A stretch of 64,000 bases of DNA from Elephas maximus indicus (lineage: Eukaryota > Chordata > Mammalia > Proboscidea > Elephantidae). Shown one piece after another: positions 1 to 11,049 of the stretch. The stretch is from the NCBI RefSeq assembly GCF_024166365.1, contig NC_064820.1, positions 66,565,501 to 66,629,500 of the forward strand, read 5' to 3'. The notes under the pieces were generated by a model. That model did no database searches, had not been told where the DNA came from, and saw only the letters and a program-made list of their open reading frames with translations. The first letter of the stretch is position 1. The number at the start of each line of letters is the position of its first letter. A program made the position numbers and the translations under genes.

Positions 1-104
1 AGCATATCTCAAGCAGCACATCTAATCATAGATGTCAACGGTCTGAGGCTACTAAGATACCGTCTGAACTTGTTTGAATTAACTCAGAAACTGGGTAGTC
101 CTGA
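1..104. other. Unassigned sequence
   Basis: No coding frame or repeat family is recognised here. It is the left flank of the SINE that follows. Confidence 0.4.
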
Positions 105-278
105 AGATGTAGACCAAACCAAAACCAAACCCACTACCACTGGGTCGATTCCAACTCATAGTGACCCTATAGACAGAGTAGAACTCCCTCATAGAGTTTC
201 CAAGGAGCACCTGGTAGATTCGAACTGCTGACCTTTTGGTTTAACAGCAGCCACACTTAACCGCTACGAGATGTAGAC
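105..278 (-). repeat. AfroSINE (tRNA-Asn-like), minus strand, with 10-bp TSD
   Basis: Read on the minus strand, this has the SINE head (gctgttaaaccaaaaggtc, B-box-like gttcgaatc) and the BovB-like tail (atagggtcactatgagt). It is flanked by a perfect 10-bp direct repeat, agatgtagac, at 105-114 and 269-278. The first bases of the head are missing, so the copy is slightly 5'-truncated. Confidence 0.9.
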
Positions 279-1440
279 AGAAGCCGTTAAATGGTTCAGG
301 TAAGAGAACTGAGAACCACAGAGGGTGATAAATAGACATATGCCAAGTGAAAGGAGACAGTGCACTTACAGAAGAGGGTGAAGAAGGACAAAAACCTTCA
401 TCCATGATCAACTCACCCTAGGAAGCCTTGTATCCCTTAGGTCATCAGTAAGATCAGAGCAAGTCTAAGCAACAAACCCTGAGTTGTGGCCACCAAGGAC
501 ATTGGGTTCAAACCCACGCTACCGCCAGCTTTGTGCAGGGACATTTTTAATCCAAATCTTTACTGAATTCTTGTCCAAAGTCAATCTGGAACCAGTAAAT
601 AGGCTTGGAACCTATTTCTTTACAACAAAGATTCTCTGGGATTCTTTATATTTTCATGCAGAAGCAGTATACTGTAGAACAAAACTTCAGCCTCTCTTCT
701 GCTCCCAACAAATACTTCAAAACTCAGTATCATTTGCATCTTTTCACATCAGGATATCATCCATCTTATGGCTTAACATGATGAGATGATGCTGGAGGAC
801 ATTATTATTTCATGTTTCTATTCTGAGAAAGATGTCTCTCTTCAACTTAACTACTAGCTGACAAAAATAATGTTGAACATCTGCAAGAGATAAAACAACT
901 TGAATCCAATTTCCTTTCACATAGATTAAGAGCCCCATTCTCCTGTCACTTGTGTAGCATATAACTCAATTTTTTTGCAATATTTAAATGAGAGGCTAGT
1001 TTTTCAGGTCTGTCATGTGGATGACATAAATTTTTTATTTTGTCCCTTCCACTTTTTTTTTTTACTAAGGTAGGGAATATATGAGACCCTGTCAGAATGT
1101 GGCAACTCAGAAAAGACAAGGGGAATCACACACTAACAGACAGAAAGATCAATAAAAGGGAGAGGCCGTAATAAAATCTCCTCTTTTTAAGAATACTAAT
1201 AAGTAAATCATAACAGTGATGTCTGCTCTTTTGGGAAATGTGACTTTCAAATGGAACCTGAGTCACCTGCATGGGTCTACAAATTGCCTATAATTTGTGA
1301 TTAATTTTATAGTCAAGATACCTAAACAAAAATGTAACAATTAGGACTGAAACAAAAAGCAGATTTATTGGCTCAGTGACTTAAAAGTCCAGAGGTCAAC
1401 CTGGCTTCGGGTGATGGTTGATCAAAGGCTCATACAAAGT
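279..1440. other. Unassigned intergenic sequence
   Basis: AT-rich DNA with short T-runs and no repeat family I can name. The open frame at 484-789 has no recognisable protein motif and I treat it as chance. Confidence 0.4.
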
Positions 1441-2266
1441 CACCAGAATCTACTTTTTTTTTTTTTTTTTTAATATCTTTTGGTTTCGTTTCCTTTGTGT
1501 TAGTTCCATTCTCAGACAGTCTGTCTCCAAGTGGGAAAATGCTGACTATAACAGCTCCAGGCTCATGTAACAAGTTTACTAAAGGGAGTCATGGATGATG
1601 GAAGAATTGAGAATCAAAAAGGAGGAAATCCAGAAATTAGAAACAGCAGGAAACTACAACTCCTGGGCTGGAAGGAAAAAGGGAAAGGTGGTGTTACTGG
1701 GAGCTAGGAGCCTATGTCAACTAGCAGAATCTAGAAGCATGGTAAACCTGTCAGCCAGAAGCTAGAGCCATGGAGGACACATAGCCTCTAAGGGAGACAT
1801 TACCCAAGGCAGAAGGAAAAGGGGAAATTACTTTTACTTCTTACTCCTGCTCTCTAATCTCTTGCCAGTGCCTCCCATTGGACAAACCTAGCTAGAAGCC
1901 AAATGGTAAGGCAGCTTTGGATATGTAATTGCCTTCAATAGAAAGCAGGATAAGAATGAGCAACAGATCTGGGAGCAAACAGGCAAATGACCGGCACAAG
2001 ATTGAAACGTTAAACTTTATTTCTCTGTCATAATTACCTTCAACCATAATCTGTTGACTCTCCCTTACCTGCTTAATAAACAATCCTCTAACATCTTGGA
2101 TAGGATCCCCAAACTTACTGATCAGTTTCAGTTACTGTATCTCTGTCCAGGGCTCAGGCAACATGAGTTGGCACATAGCTGGGACTACCGGTTATTCCTG
2201 ACCACTGAACCACCAACTCCATGGAAGAATACTCAGCCAGCACATGTAGGTGTTAGATAAACTTCT
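1441..2266. other. Unassigned sequence with an 18-base T-run
   Basis: A homopolymer T stretch lies near 1455-1472. The rest may be a very old interspersed repeat but is too degraded to assign. No gene is seen. Confidence 0.3.
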
Positions 2267-2476
2267 CAACCAAACCTGTTGCCATGGAGTTGATTCCAGC
2301 TTGCAGCAACCCTATAGGACAGAACAGAACTCCCCCATAAGGTTTCCAAGGCTAAGATCTTTACAGAAGCAGGCTGCCACATGCTTCTTCTGTAGAACGG
2401 CTGGTGGGTTTGAACCACCAACCTTTCAGTTAGCAGCCAAGAGCTTTAACCACGGAGCCACCAGGACTCCCAGGTG
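2267..2476 (-). repeat. AfroSINE, long variant, minus strand
   Basis: It runs in reverse from the tail (gttgccatggagttgattcc) to the head (ccacggagccaccaggactcc). Between them is an extra internal segment (aagatctttacagaagcaggctg, in part). That segment also occurs in the copies near 26.9, 29.8, 40.9, 44.1 and 55.2 kb, so it defines a longer subfamily. The extra part resembles BovB 5' UTR sequence around 7910-7940. Confidence 0.85.
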
Positions 2477-2980
2477 GCAGATAGTGGGGAGTAATTTCAA
2501 CTCTTGGTAAATAAACTACTGGAGCTGGTGGGAACTTCTGGCCTGCTTGCAACCACAACTGGGGGAGAACTTTCATCCAGTGGAGGCTGTGTAAGTAGCA
2601 TGCCGGGCCAGTCAGGAACTCAAGATCAGTGAGCAACCAAGGCCACGGGAGGGGTACTCTTGACCACAGCACAATTGGGCCCTTCCAGTAGGGAACTCCC
2701 AATAGAAATGTGTGTGGTGGGGTGATTCTTAGTTGGTGTAGACATTCATGAGTCAGCAGTACAGGGCTGAAGAGATAGCACATGTGATCTGGAGATTGAT
2801 TACATACGAGGAAGTGAGAAAATAAGCATATTGATGATGGAAACAAAATTCTTACTGTCTTCAATATGGAAAGGAAGGCCAGAATAAGCCATGTGATGTC
2901 AGATTGTAATTATAGGTATCTGTATAAACTTTTTTTTTTTTTTTGGTATAAACTAATAGTTTTAATATATATGGAAAGAA
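2477..2980. other. Unassigned sequence
   Basis: No repeat family or gene is recognised. The minus-strand frame at 2430-2864 has no motif and overlaps the end of the SINE. A 15-base T-run lies at about 2930-2944. Confidence 0.3.
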
Positions 2981-3475
2981 AAAAATATAGAAATAGCTGT
3001 ATGTGCGTGTGTGTGGATATACACACTTATATCCATTTTCTAGGTCTCTGTCTACTGAGAGGGCCTAGAGGCAGTAATACCAGTAGCAACGAGCTCACAT
3101 AGCACCCAGATCTTGTTTTATTTTTTTATTAGCTTTATTTTTTAGAACAGTTTTAGGTGTACAGAAAAAAATTGTGCAGAAAGTACAGAGTTCCCATATA
3201 GCTCGTCTCTTCCCTGCACTCAGTTTCTCCTATTATTAACATCTTGCATTAGTATAGTACATTTGTTACAACTGTTGATCCAATATTGCAGATCTTGGTT
3301 TTTAAATACTGTTCTCCAACAAAAGGAATTAGGAGTCCTTGGAGAAATGGCTGATTCTGGGGCTGGGACAATTATTTTGTTGTCAAATAATTCTAGCATT
3401 CCTTCTGTGTTAGAGTTCCAAAGTTTGAGGCACTTGACTTGTTTCAGAATGATTGGCCCAGGTCTGAGCCCCAAC
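2981..3475 (-). repeat. Old L1M 3' UTR, minus strand, interrupted
   Basis: The reverse strand carries the conserved mammalian L1M 3' UTR block: ccaaggactcctaattcc, then a segment ending in accaagatctg, and a start like gagctcgttgctact. A CA/TG-rich stretch (3001-3030) lies in its usual place. A second L1 fragment at 3116-3288 splits it. Confidence 0.75.
3107..3297 (-). mobile_element. 5'-truncated L1 3' end inserted in older L1M, with 9-bp TSD
   Basis: The insert 3116-3288 begins with a T-rich tail (ttttatttttttatt), which is a reversed poly(A). It continues with the old-L1 3' sequence containing gttttaggtgtacag and cagaaagtacagag. The 9-mer cagatcttg occurs at 3107-3115 and again at 3289-3297, and the host L1M sequence resumes exactly there. 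Confidence 0.8.
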
Positions 3476-3990
3476 TCCACCTTAGTTTTTGCTTATTTTG
3501 CTTGCAACAGTCAAACCCTTAGACAGGCTGATGTATATAACAAAGGATTTTCCCTGCAACTGTCAAACCCTTAGACAGAATTACATACATAACAAAGGAA
3601 ACATTTTCCTCTGTGGTTAAACTAAAAATATGGAAAGAATGTTCCTAAGGGAGGGTCTTCATGTAAGACCTTTATCAGAAATTCCCTCAGCAGCCTTCAG
3701 AAATTTTTTTAAGATAATTACCTTAGGACCACGTATACTAGCCAATCCAAATATCCCACATTTGTAAACCCTTCCCCCCGCCCCTCTTCAAGTTGTCCCA
3801 CCTCCAGATTCCCTGATCTTACAACTTCCAGTCAGAACATTGTACCTTTAGTTCTTGATTTTACCTCATAAATATGCTTCTGTTACTCCATCATTTTGCA
3901 GCATTTGATGTGAGATCAAATGTGTCCCCGGTTTGAAATGTTTTGAATCTTCAGTAAACCTCTTTGCTTTTATTTTAACAGAGTTATGTG
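3476..3990 (+). repeat. LTR-like element with a 52-bp tandem duplication (candidate)
   Basis: The right part resembles a retroviral LTR end: an AATAAA-like agtaaa, then cctctttgcttttatt and a terminal acaca. A related ending occurs near 60.90-60.94 kb. The left part holds two tandem copies of a segment starting tgcaac-gtcaaacccttagac (3503-3554 and 3555-3607). The family is not identified and no TSD was found. Confidence 0.4.
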
Positions 3991-4069
3991 TTCTTACACA
4001 CTTCCAATCCATCGTTCATCTAATTCCATCATTCCTTCTATTCTACATTTATTAGTTAGAAATCTTCTA

Positions 4070-4285
4070 TAAGATAGAATTTTCTCTTTACTTCATTTAT
4101 ATGTATATATATAATCATGGATTCTTATTTTATTTGATTTGTTATAATCCAATACTAACATTATTTTAATATTCAGTTTGTACCAGATTTGGCCAATGGG
4201 AGTCCCCTTCAATTTGACTTCTGTGTACTCTTGGCATGTCCCTGTCATTCTTTGACAACTTTTTTACATCTGATATAAGATATTC
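4070..4285 (+). repeat. Old L1M 3' UTR fragment, plus strand
   Basis: The segment has the order ggattcttattttatttg, cagatttggccaatgggag, tggcatgtccctgtcattc, which is the typical upstream half of L1M 3' UTRs. It is opposite in strand to the L1M fragment at 2981-3475, so it is a separate piece or an inversion. Confidence 0.65.
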
Positions 4286-4289
4286 TGTG

Positions 4290-4548
4290 TTTATTTGAAT
4301 TGTGGTGTTGGTGGAGAATATTGAATATACCATGGACAGCTGAAAGGGTGAACAAATCTTTCCTGGAAGAAGTACAACCAATTATCTTATTAGTATTCCA
4401 TCCTTACAATCATTGTTATGTTTAATCCTATTGTTGCAGCCACTATGTCAGTCCATCTCATTGAGGGTTTCCTATTTTTTTCTGACTCTCTACTTTACAT
4501 GATGTTCTTTTCCAAGGATTAATCCCTACTGATAACATGTCCAAAGTA
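4290..4548. repeat. Rearranged BovB fragment (plus piece joined to minus piece)
   Basis: 4292-4381 matches BovB in plus orientation (compare 10605-10690: gaattgtggtgttgg, atattgaatataccatgga). 4399-4548 matches BovB in minus orientation (attgttgcagccactatgtc, ctgataacatgtccaaagt; compare the reverse of 10735-10880). Neither piece carries the tail. The two BovB segments are adjacent in the element but inverted relative to each other. Confidence 0.75.
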
Positions 4549-4639
4549 TATGATACACCCTCAAAAATAGTACGTGATAAGTACTTATGATACTTCGGTG
4601 AAAGTGTATATAGTTAGAAAAAATAGCCGTTAAAAATGA

Positions 4640-5030
4640 ATTTGTCCTAAGAGAGTGAAAAGATAAACTACACTCTGGAAGTATATATTTGCAAAACACG
4701 TATCCGGTAAAGAATTGTATCCAAAATATATAAAGAACTCTTAAAACTCAAGAATAAGAAAACAAACAACCCAATTACAAAATAGACAAAAGATCTGAAC
4801 AGACACCTCACCACAGAAGATACACAGATGGCAAATAAGCATATGAAAAAGATACTGAACATCATATATCATTAGGGAATTGCAAATTAAAGCAACAATG
4901 AGATACCACACACAGCTATTAGAACAGCTAAAATCCAAAATACTGAAAACTCCAAATGCTGACAAGGATTGTGGAGCAACAAGAACTCGTTCATTGCTGG
5001 AAGGAATACAAAATAGTACAATATAACACA
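4640..5030 (+). repeat. L1 ORF2 3' fragment (old L1M)
   Basis: It matches the C-terminal region of L1 ORF2. Recognisable stretches are ataaagaactcttaaaactc, gaacagacacctcaccacag, gggaattgcaaattaaa and gagataccacac, in the usual order. It is heavily decayed with stop codons throughout. It is separate from the L1M host that follows, because 3' sequence precedes 5' sequence here. Confidence 0.75.
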
Positions 5031-5311
5031 GTAGTACAGTGAATAGGAGGATTATACTTATAAGTATAGTGTTGTAAAGTTCATTTACAGCTGAAGTGGT
5101 ATATTATTAACTCATGATAAGGCTGATAAGTTAAGAATTCATATTGTATCCCAAAGCACTAAAAATAAATAAATAAATGCCAAAAATCAACAGATGAGAT
5201 AAAGTAGAATAATAAAAAATTTTCAATTAAGCCAAAAGTTGGCAAGAAGGAAAAAAAAAAGTAAAACAAAAAAAAGTAGAAAACAAAAAGCAAGATGGTG
5301 ACCATATTGAT

Positions 5312-5508
5312 AATTTAAGAACTACTTACAACAGGAACAAATTGACAATAGCAACTTGATAGATGGTAAACTCAGGGGGCAGTGAGTTTATGTTAATGGG
5401 AGAGGAGCACTTTGGAAAAAGAGGATAACAACGGTTACAGACCTTGAAGAATGGTGTATATTCTGCTGTGTATATTCTCAACAGCAACGATAAAAATAAA
5501 ATAAATTC
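5312..5508 (+). mobile_element. Short L1 3'-UTR insertion within L1M
   Basis: The segment runs from gaactacttacaacagg to gctgtgtatattctcaacag and an A-rich end (gataaaaataaaataaatt). It corresponds to the reverse of the 25838-26486 element (shared tttatgttaatgg, gaactac/atct block). The L1M ORF2 sequence continues directly after it at ctttaaaatgtaaatgg. Confidence 0.6.
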
Positions 5509-5835
5509 TTTAAAATGTAAATGGACTAAACATTCATATTAAAAGTCAGAGTTTATCAGATTGGATAAAAAAAGCAAAACTCAATTATATACTGTAAAAG
5601 GCACACTTAATATGCAGACACAAATAGGTCAAAATTAAAAGGATGTGAAAAGATATAACAAGCAAACACTAAATGTGGAATTAAAATATGTAATTTTTAG
5701 ATTTGTAACAAACAAAGAAGACTTCAAGAAAACAAATATTACGAGAAAGAAAGAGGGATATTTCATAATGACAACAGGGTCAATTAGGAATGGCATTGCA
5801 GTCATCATCAAAAAGAACACTCCAATACCTATCCT

Positions 5836-7680
5836 GTGAAGTACAATGTTGTCACTGATAGGATAATTTCTATACACCTACAAGGTAGACCAGTTAATAT
5901 GATTATTATTCAAATTTATGCACCAATCACTAAGGTCAAAGATGAAAAAATTGAAGATTTTTACAGACTTCTACACTCCGAAATTGATCAAACATGCAAT
6001 AAAGATGCATTGATTATTACTGGTGATTGGAATGTGAAAACTGGAAGCAAAGAAGGATCGGCGGTTGAAAAATATGGCCTTGGTAACAGAAAAAATGCAG
6101 GAGATTGTGTCACAGAATTTTGCAAGACCAACAATTTCTTCATTCCAAATACATTTTTTCAACAACATAAATGGTGAGTCTACATGTGTACCTCTCCAGA
6201 TGGAATACACAGAAATTAAATCAACTACATCTGTGGAGAGAGACCATGGAGAAGCTCAAAATCATCAGTCAGAAGAAGACTAGGGGCCGCCTGCAGAAAA
6301 GACCTCAATAGTTCACATGCAAGTTCAAGTTGAAGCTAAAGAAAATTACAGCAAGTTCACAAGAGCCAAAGTATGACCTTGAGTATATCCTACCTGAATT
6401 TAGAGACCATTTCAAGAATAGATTTTACCCATTAAACAGTAATGACTGAAGACTAGACAAGTTGTGGAATGACATCAAGGACATTATACATGAAGAAAAT
6501 AAAAGGCCATTGAACCAACAGAAAAGAAAGAAAAGACAAAAATGGATGTCAGAAGAGACTCTGAAGCTTGTTTTTGAACATAGAGTAACTAAAGTAAATG
6601 GAAAAAATGATGAAGTAAAAGATTTTAGAGTGGCTTGAGAAGACAAAGTATAATGAAATGTCCAAAGACCTGGATTTAGAAAACCAAAAGGGAAGAATGC
6701 ACTTGACATTTCTAAAGCTGAAAGAACTGAAGAAAAATTCAAGCCTCGAGTTGCAATATTGAAGATTTCTACAAGGAAAATACTGAACAATGCAGGAAGC
6801 ATCAAAAGAAAATGGAAGGAATACACAGTCACTGTACCAAAAAGAACTGGTCAATGTTCAACCATTTCTGGAGGTAGCATAAGATCGAAAATGGATGGTA
6901 CGGAAGGAAGAAGTGCAGCTGCACTGAAGGCATTGGTGAAAAACAAGTCTCCACAAATTGATGGAATACCAACTGAGAAGTTTCAACAAACAGATGTAGC
7001 ATTAGAGGCATTCACTTGTCTATGCCAAGAAATTTGGAAGACAGCTACCTGGCCAAACAACTGCAAGAGATCTGTATTTGTACCCATTCCAAAGAAAGGT
7101 GATTGAACAGCACGTGGAAACTATCAAACAATATCATTAATATCACACAACTAAAATTTTGCTGAAGGCCATTCAAAAATGGTTGCAGCACTACATTGAC
7201 AAGGAGCTGCTAGAAATTCAAACTGTATTCAGAACAGGACATGGAATGAGGGGCATCATTGCTGATGTCAAGTGGATGTTAGATGAAAGCAGAGAATACC
7301 AGAAAATGCTTATCAGTGTTTTATTGACTATGCAAAGGAATTCAACTGTGTGGATCATAAAAAACTATGGATATCATTGTGAAGATTAGGAATTCCAGAA
7401 CACACAACTGTGCTCTTGCAGAACCTGTACATAGATCAAGAGGCAGTTGTTTGTACAGAACAAGGGGATGCTGGATGGTTTAAAGTCAGGAAAGGTGTGC
7501 ATCAGGATTGTATTCTTTCACCATAATTATTCAATCTGTACGCTGAACAAATAATGTAAGAAGCTGGACTATATGAACAACAGGGCATCAGGAATGGAGA
7601 AAGATTCATTATCAACCTGTAATATGCAGATGACACAACCTTGCTTGCTGAAAGTGAAGAGGATTTGAAGCACTTACTGA
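5836..7680 (+). pseudogene. BovB ORF remnant (endonuclease to RT), copy A
   Basis: The conceptual product includes the endonuclease C-terminal half (VNMIIIQIYAPIT, DALIITGDWNVK) at about 5896-6045. A decayed linker follows, then RT sequence: IPIPKKGD-like near 7080-7103, and an ADD motif followed by LLAESEEDLKHL at 7624-7680. Stops and frameshifts break it many times (for example TGA after KKGD at 7102). In a live element this ORF supplies nicking and target-primed reverse transcription. Here it is a relic. Confidence 0.85.
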
Positions 7681-7762
7681 TGAAGATCAAAGAATTCAGC
7701 CTTCAGCAAGTGTTGACATGTTAGGAGGTTGGTAACCAATGCAACAAAAAAATTCATGTACT

Positions 7763-10700
7763 AATTGTTTAAACCCCCATGTGTCTGTCAGTTTGTCGTA
7801 CCGTGGGGGCTTGTGTGTTGCTGTGATGCTGGAAGCTATGCCACCGGTATTCAAATACCAGTAGGGTCACCCATGGAGGACAGGTTTCAGCTGAACTTCC
7901 AGACTAAGACAGACTAGGAAGAAGGACCTGGCAGTCTATTTCTGAAAAGCATTAGCCAGTGAAAACCTTACGAATAGCAGCAGAACATTGTCTGATATAG
8001 TGCTGGAAGATGAGCCCCCCAGGTTGGAAGGCACTCAAAAGATGACTGGGGAAGGTCTGCCTGCTCAAAGTAGAGTCGACCTTAATGACATGGATGGAGT
8101 AAAGCTTTCCGGACCTTCATTTGCTGATGTGGCACGACTCAAAATGAGAAGAAACAGCTATAAACATCCATTAATAATCGGAACCTGGAATGTACGAAGT
8201 ATGAATCTAGGAAAATTGGAAATCATCAAAAATGAAATGGAACACATAAACATCGATATCCTAGGCATTAGTGAGCTGAAATGGACTGGTATTGGCCATT
8301 TGGAATGGGACAATCATATAGTTTACTATGCTGGGAATGACAACTCAAAGAGGAATGGTGTTGCATTCATCATCAAAAAGAACGTTTCAAGATCTATCCT
8401 GAAGTACAACGCTGTCAGTGATAGGATAATTTCCGTACGCCTACAAGGAAGACCAGTTAATATGGCTATTATTCAAATTTATGCACCAACCACTAGGGCC
8501 AAAGATGAAGAAATAGAAGATTTTTATCAGCCTCTGCAGTCTAAAATTGATCGAACATGCAATCAAGATGCATTGATAATTACTGGTGATTGGAATGCAA
8601 AAGTTGGAAACAAAGAAGAAGGATCAGTAGTTGGAAAATATGGCCTTGGTGACAGAAACAATGCCAGAGATCGAATGATAGAATTTTGCAAGCCCAACGA
8701 CTTCTTCATTGCAAATACCTTCTTTCACCAACATAAGTGGCGACTATACACATGGACCTCACCAGATTGAACACACAGAAATCAAATTGACCACATCTGT
8801 GGAAAGAGACGGTGGAAAAGCTCAATATCATCAGTCAGAACAAGGCTAGGGGCTGACTGTGGAACAGACCATCAATTGGTCATATGCAAGTTCAAGCGAA
8901 ACTGAAGAAAATCAGACCAAGTCAACGAGAGCCAAAATATGACCTTGAGTATATCCCACCTGAATTTAGAGACCATCTCAAGAATAGATTTGACTCACTG
9001 AACACTAGTGACCGAAGACCAGATGAGTTGTGGAATGTCATCAAGGACATCATACATGAAGAAAGCAAGAGGTCACTGAAAAGACAGGAAAGAAAGAAAA
9101 GACCAATATGGATGTCAAAGGAGACTCTGAAACTTGCTCTTGAGCGTCAAGCAGCTAAAGCAAAAGGAAGAATTGATGAAGTAAAAGAACTGAAGATTTC
9201 AAAAGGCCTCTCCAGAACACAAAGGAAAGTATTATAATGACACGTGCAAAGAGCTGGAGATGGAAAAACAAAAGGGAAGAACACGCTTGGCATTTCTCAA
9301 GCTGAAAGAACTGAAGAAAAAATTCAAGCCTCGAGTTGCAATAGTGAAGGATTCCATGGGGAAAATATTAAATGACGCAGGAAGCATCAAAAGACGATGG
9401 AAGGAATGCACAGAGTCATTATACCAAAAAGAATTAGTCGATATTCAAGCATTTCAAGAGGTGGCATATGATCAAGAACCGAAGGTACTGAAGGAAGAAG
9501 TCCAAGCTGCTCTGAAGACACTGGCAAAAAACAAGGCTCCAGGAATTGATGGAATATCAGTTGAGATGTTTAAACAAACAGATGCAGCGCTGGAGGTGCT
9601 CACTCGTCTATGCCAAGAAATATGGAAGACAGCTTCCTGGTCAACTGACTGGAAGAGATACATATTTATGCCTATTCCCAAGAAAGGTGATCCAACCGAA
9701 TGTGAAAATTATAGAACAACTTCCTTAATATCACACGCAAGCAAAATTCTGCTGAAGATCATTCAAAATGGCTGAAATTCAGGCCAGTTTCAGAAGAGGA
9801 CGTGGAACCAGGGATATCATTGGTGATGTCAGATGGACCCTGGCTAAGAGCAGAGAATACCAGAAGGATGTTTACCTGTGTTTTATTGACTGTGCAAAGG
9901 CATTCGACTGTGTGGATCATAACAAACTATGGATAACGTTGAGAAGCATGGGAATTCCAGAACACTTAATCATGCTCACGAGGAACCTTTACATAGATCA
10001 AGAGGCAGTTGTTCAGACAGAACAAGGGGATACTGATTGGTTTAAAGTCAGGAAAGGTGTGTGTCAGGGTTGTATTCTTTCACCATACCTATTTAATCTG
10101 TATGCTGAACAAATAATACAAGAAGCTGGACTAGATGAAGAAGAATGGGGCATCAGGATTGGAGGAAGACTCATTAACAACCTGCATTATGCAGATGACT
10201 CAATCTTGCTTGCTGAAAGTGAAGAGGACCTGAAGCACTTACTAATGAAGATCAAAGACCACAGCCTTCAGTATGGATTACACCTCAACATAAACAAAAT
10301 AAAAATCCTCACAACTGGACCAATGAGCAACATCATGATAAACGGAGAAAAGATTGAAGTTGTCAAGGATTTCATTTTACTTGGATCCACAATCAACAGC
10401 CATGGAAGCAGCAGTCAAGAAATCAAAAGACGCATTGCATTGGGCAAATGTGCTGCAAAGGACCTCTTCAAAGTTTTAAAGAGCAAAGACATCACCTTGA
10501 AGACTAAGGTGTGCCTGACCCAAGCCATGGTATTTTCAATCACTTCATATGCCTGTGAAAGCTGGACAATGAATAAGGAAGACCGAAGAAGACTTGACGC
10601 CTTTGAATTGTGGTGTTGGCAAAGAATATTGAATATACCACGGACTGCCAAAAGAACAAACAAATCTCTGTCTTGGAAGAAGTGCAGCCAGAATGCTCCT

Positions 10701-10985
10701 TAGAGGCAAGGATGGCGAGACTGCGTCTTACATACTTTGGACATGTTGTCTGGAGGGATGAGTCCCTGGAGAAGGACATCATGCTTGGCAGAGTACAGGG
10801 TCAGTGGAAAAGAGGAAGACCCTCAACAAGGTGGATTGACACAGTGGCTGCAACAATGAGCTCAAGCATAACAACAATTGTAAGGATGGCGCAGGACCGG
10901 GCAGTGTTTCGTTCTGTTGTGCATAGGGTCGCTATGAGTCGGAACTGACTTGACGGCACCTAACAACAACAACAACAATTGTTTA
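7763..10985 (+). mobile_element. BovB copy B, full-length RTE LINE
   Basis: The element spans 7772-10976, about 3.2 kb, close to the usual full length of BovB. It has a 5' UTR (7772-8041, with gtgggggcttgtgtgttgc), one long decayed ORF, and the tail gacggcacctaacaacaac. The 9-mer aattgttta flanks it at 7763-7771 and 10977-10985. It is the least diverged BovB in the window. In-frame stop codons and frameshifts (see the ORF entry) make it non-autonomous. Confidence 0.92.
8042..10948 (+). pseudogene. BovB ORF: AP-like endonuclease plus reverse transcriptase, broken
   Basis: The first ATG in the endonuclease frame is at 8042; the open frame upstream starts only with TTG. The endonuclease domain (about 8160-8770) shows GTWNVRS, ISELKW and ITGDWNAK, holding the expected catalytic Glu and Asp/Asn. 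The RT domain (about 9500-10330) shows KNKAPGIDGIS, IPKKGDPTE, CFIDCAKAFD, GVCQGCILSPYLFN and an intact YADD at 10188-10199. The C-terminal region ends RVAMSRN with TGA at 10946-10948, inside the tail shared with SINEs. Breaks are a TGA at 8768, frame loss near 9190-9240, a net 29-nt loss at about 9768-9775 (compare copy A 7170-7212), and a frameshift near 10664. The family makes target-primed retrotransposition enzymes. Confidence 0.9.
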
Positions 10986-11049
10986 CTGAGAAGCTAGTTA
11001 GTTCTGTAAACCTTCATTTAAAGCATAATTAAAATAAAAAAAAAGAGAA

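Noticed and set aside
484..789. 101-residue open frame, plus strand
   Set aside because: No recognisable motif, no exon context and ordinary AT-rich sequence. Frames of this length are expected by chance in 64 kb.
2430..2864. 144-residue minus frame
   Set aside because: It overlaps the antisense of a SINE end and shows no protein family features.
3220..3480. Minus frame of 86 residues resembling an exon
   Set aside because: The sequence is the known L1M 3' UTR block. The frame crosses into an inserted L1 piece.
10610..10948. 112-residue frame as a separate gene
   Set aside because: It is the C-terminal part of the BovB ORF in a shifted frame.
7763..10985. Ruminant origin of the window because of BovB
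   Set aside because: No Bov-tA, Bov-A2 or ruminant satellite is seen, while the SINEs and L1 3' UTR are of afrotherian type. BovB also occurs in Afrotheria.
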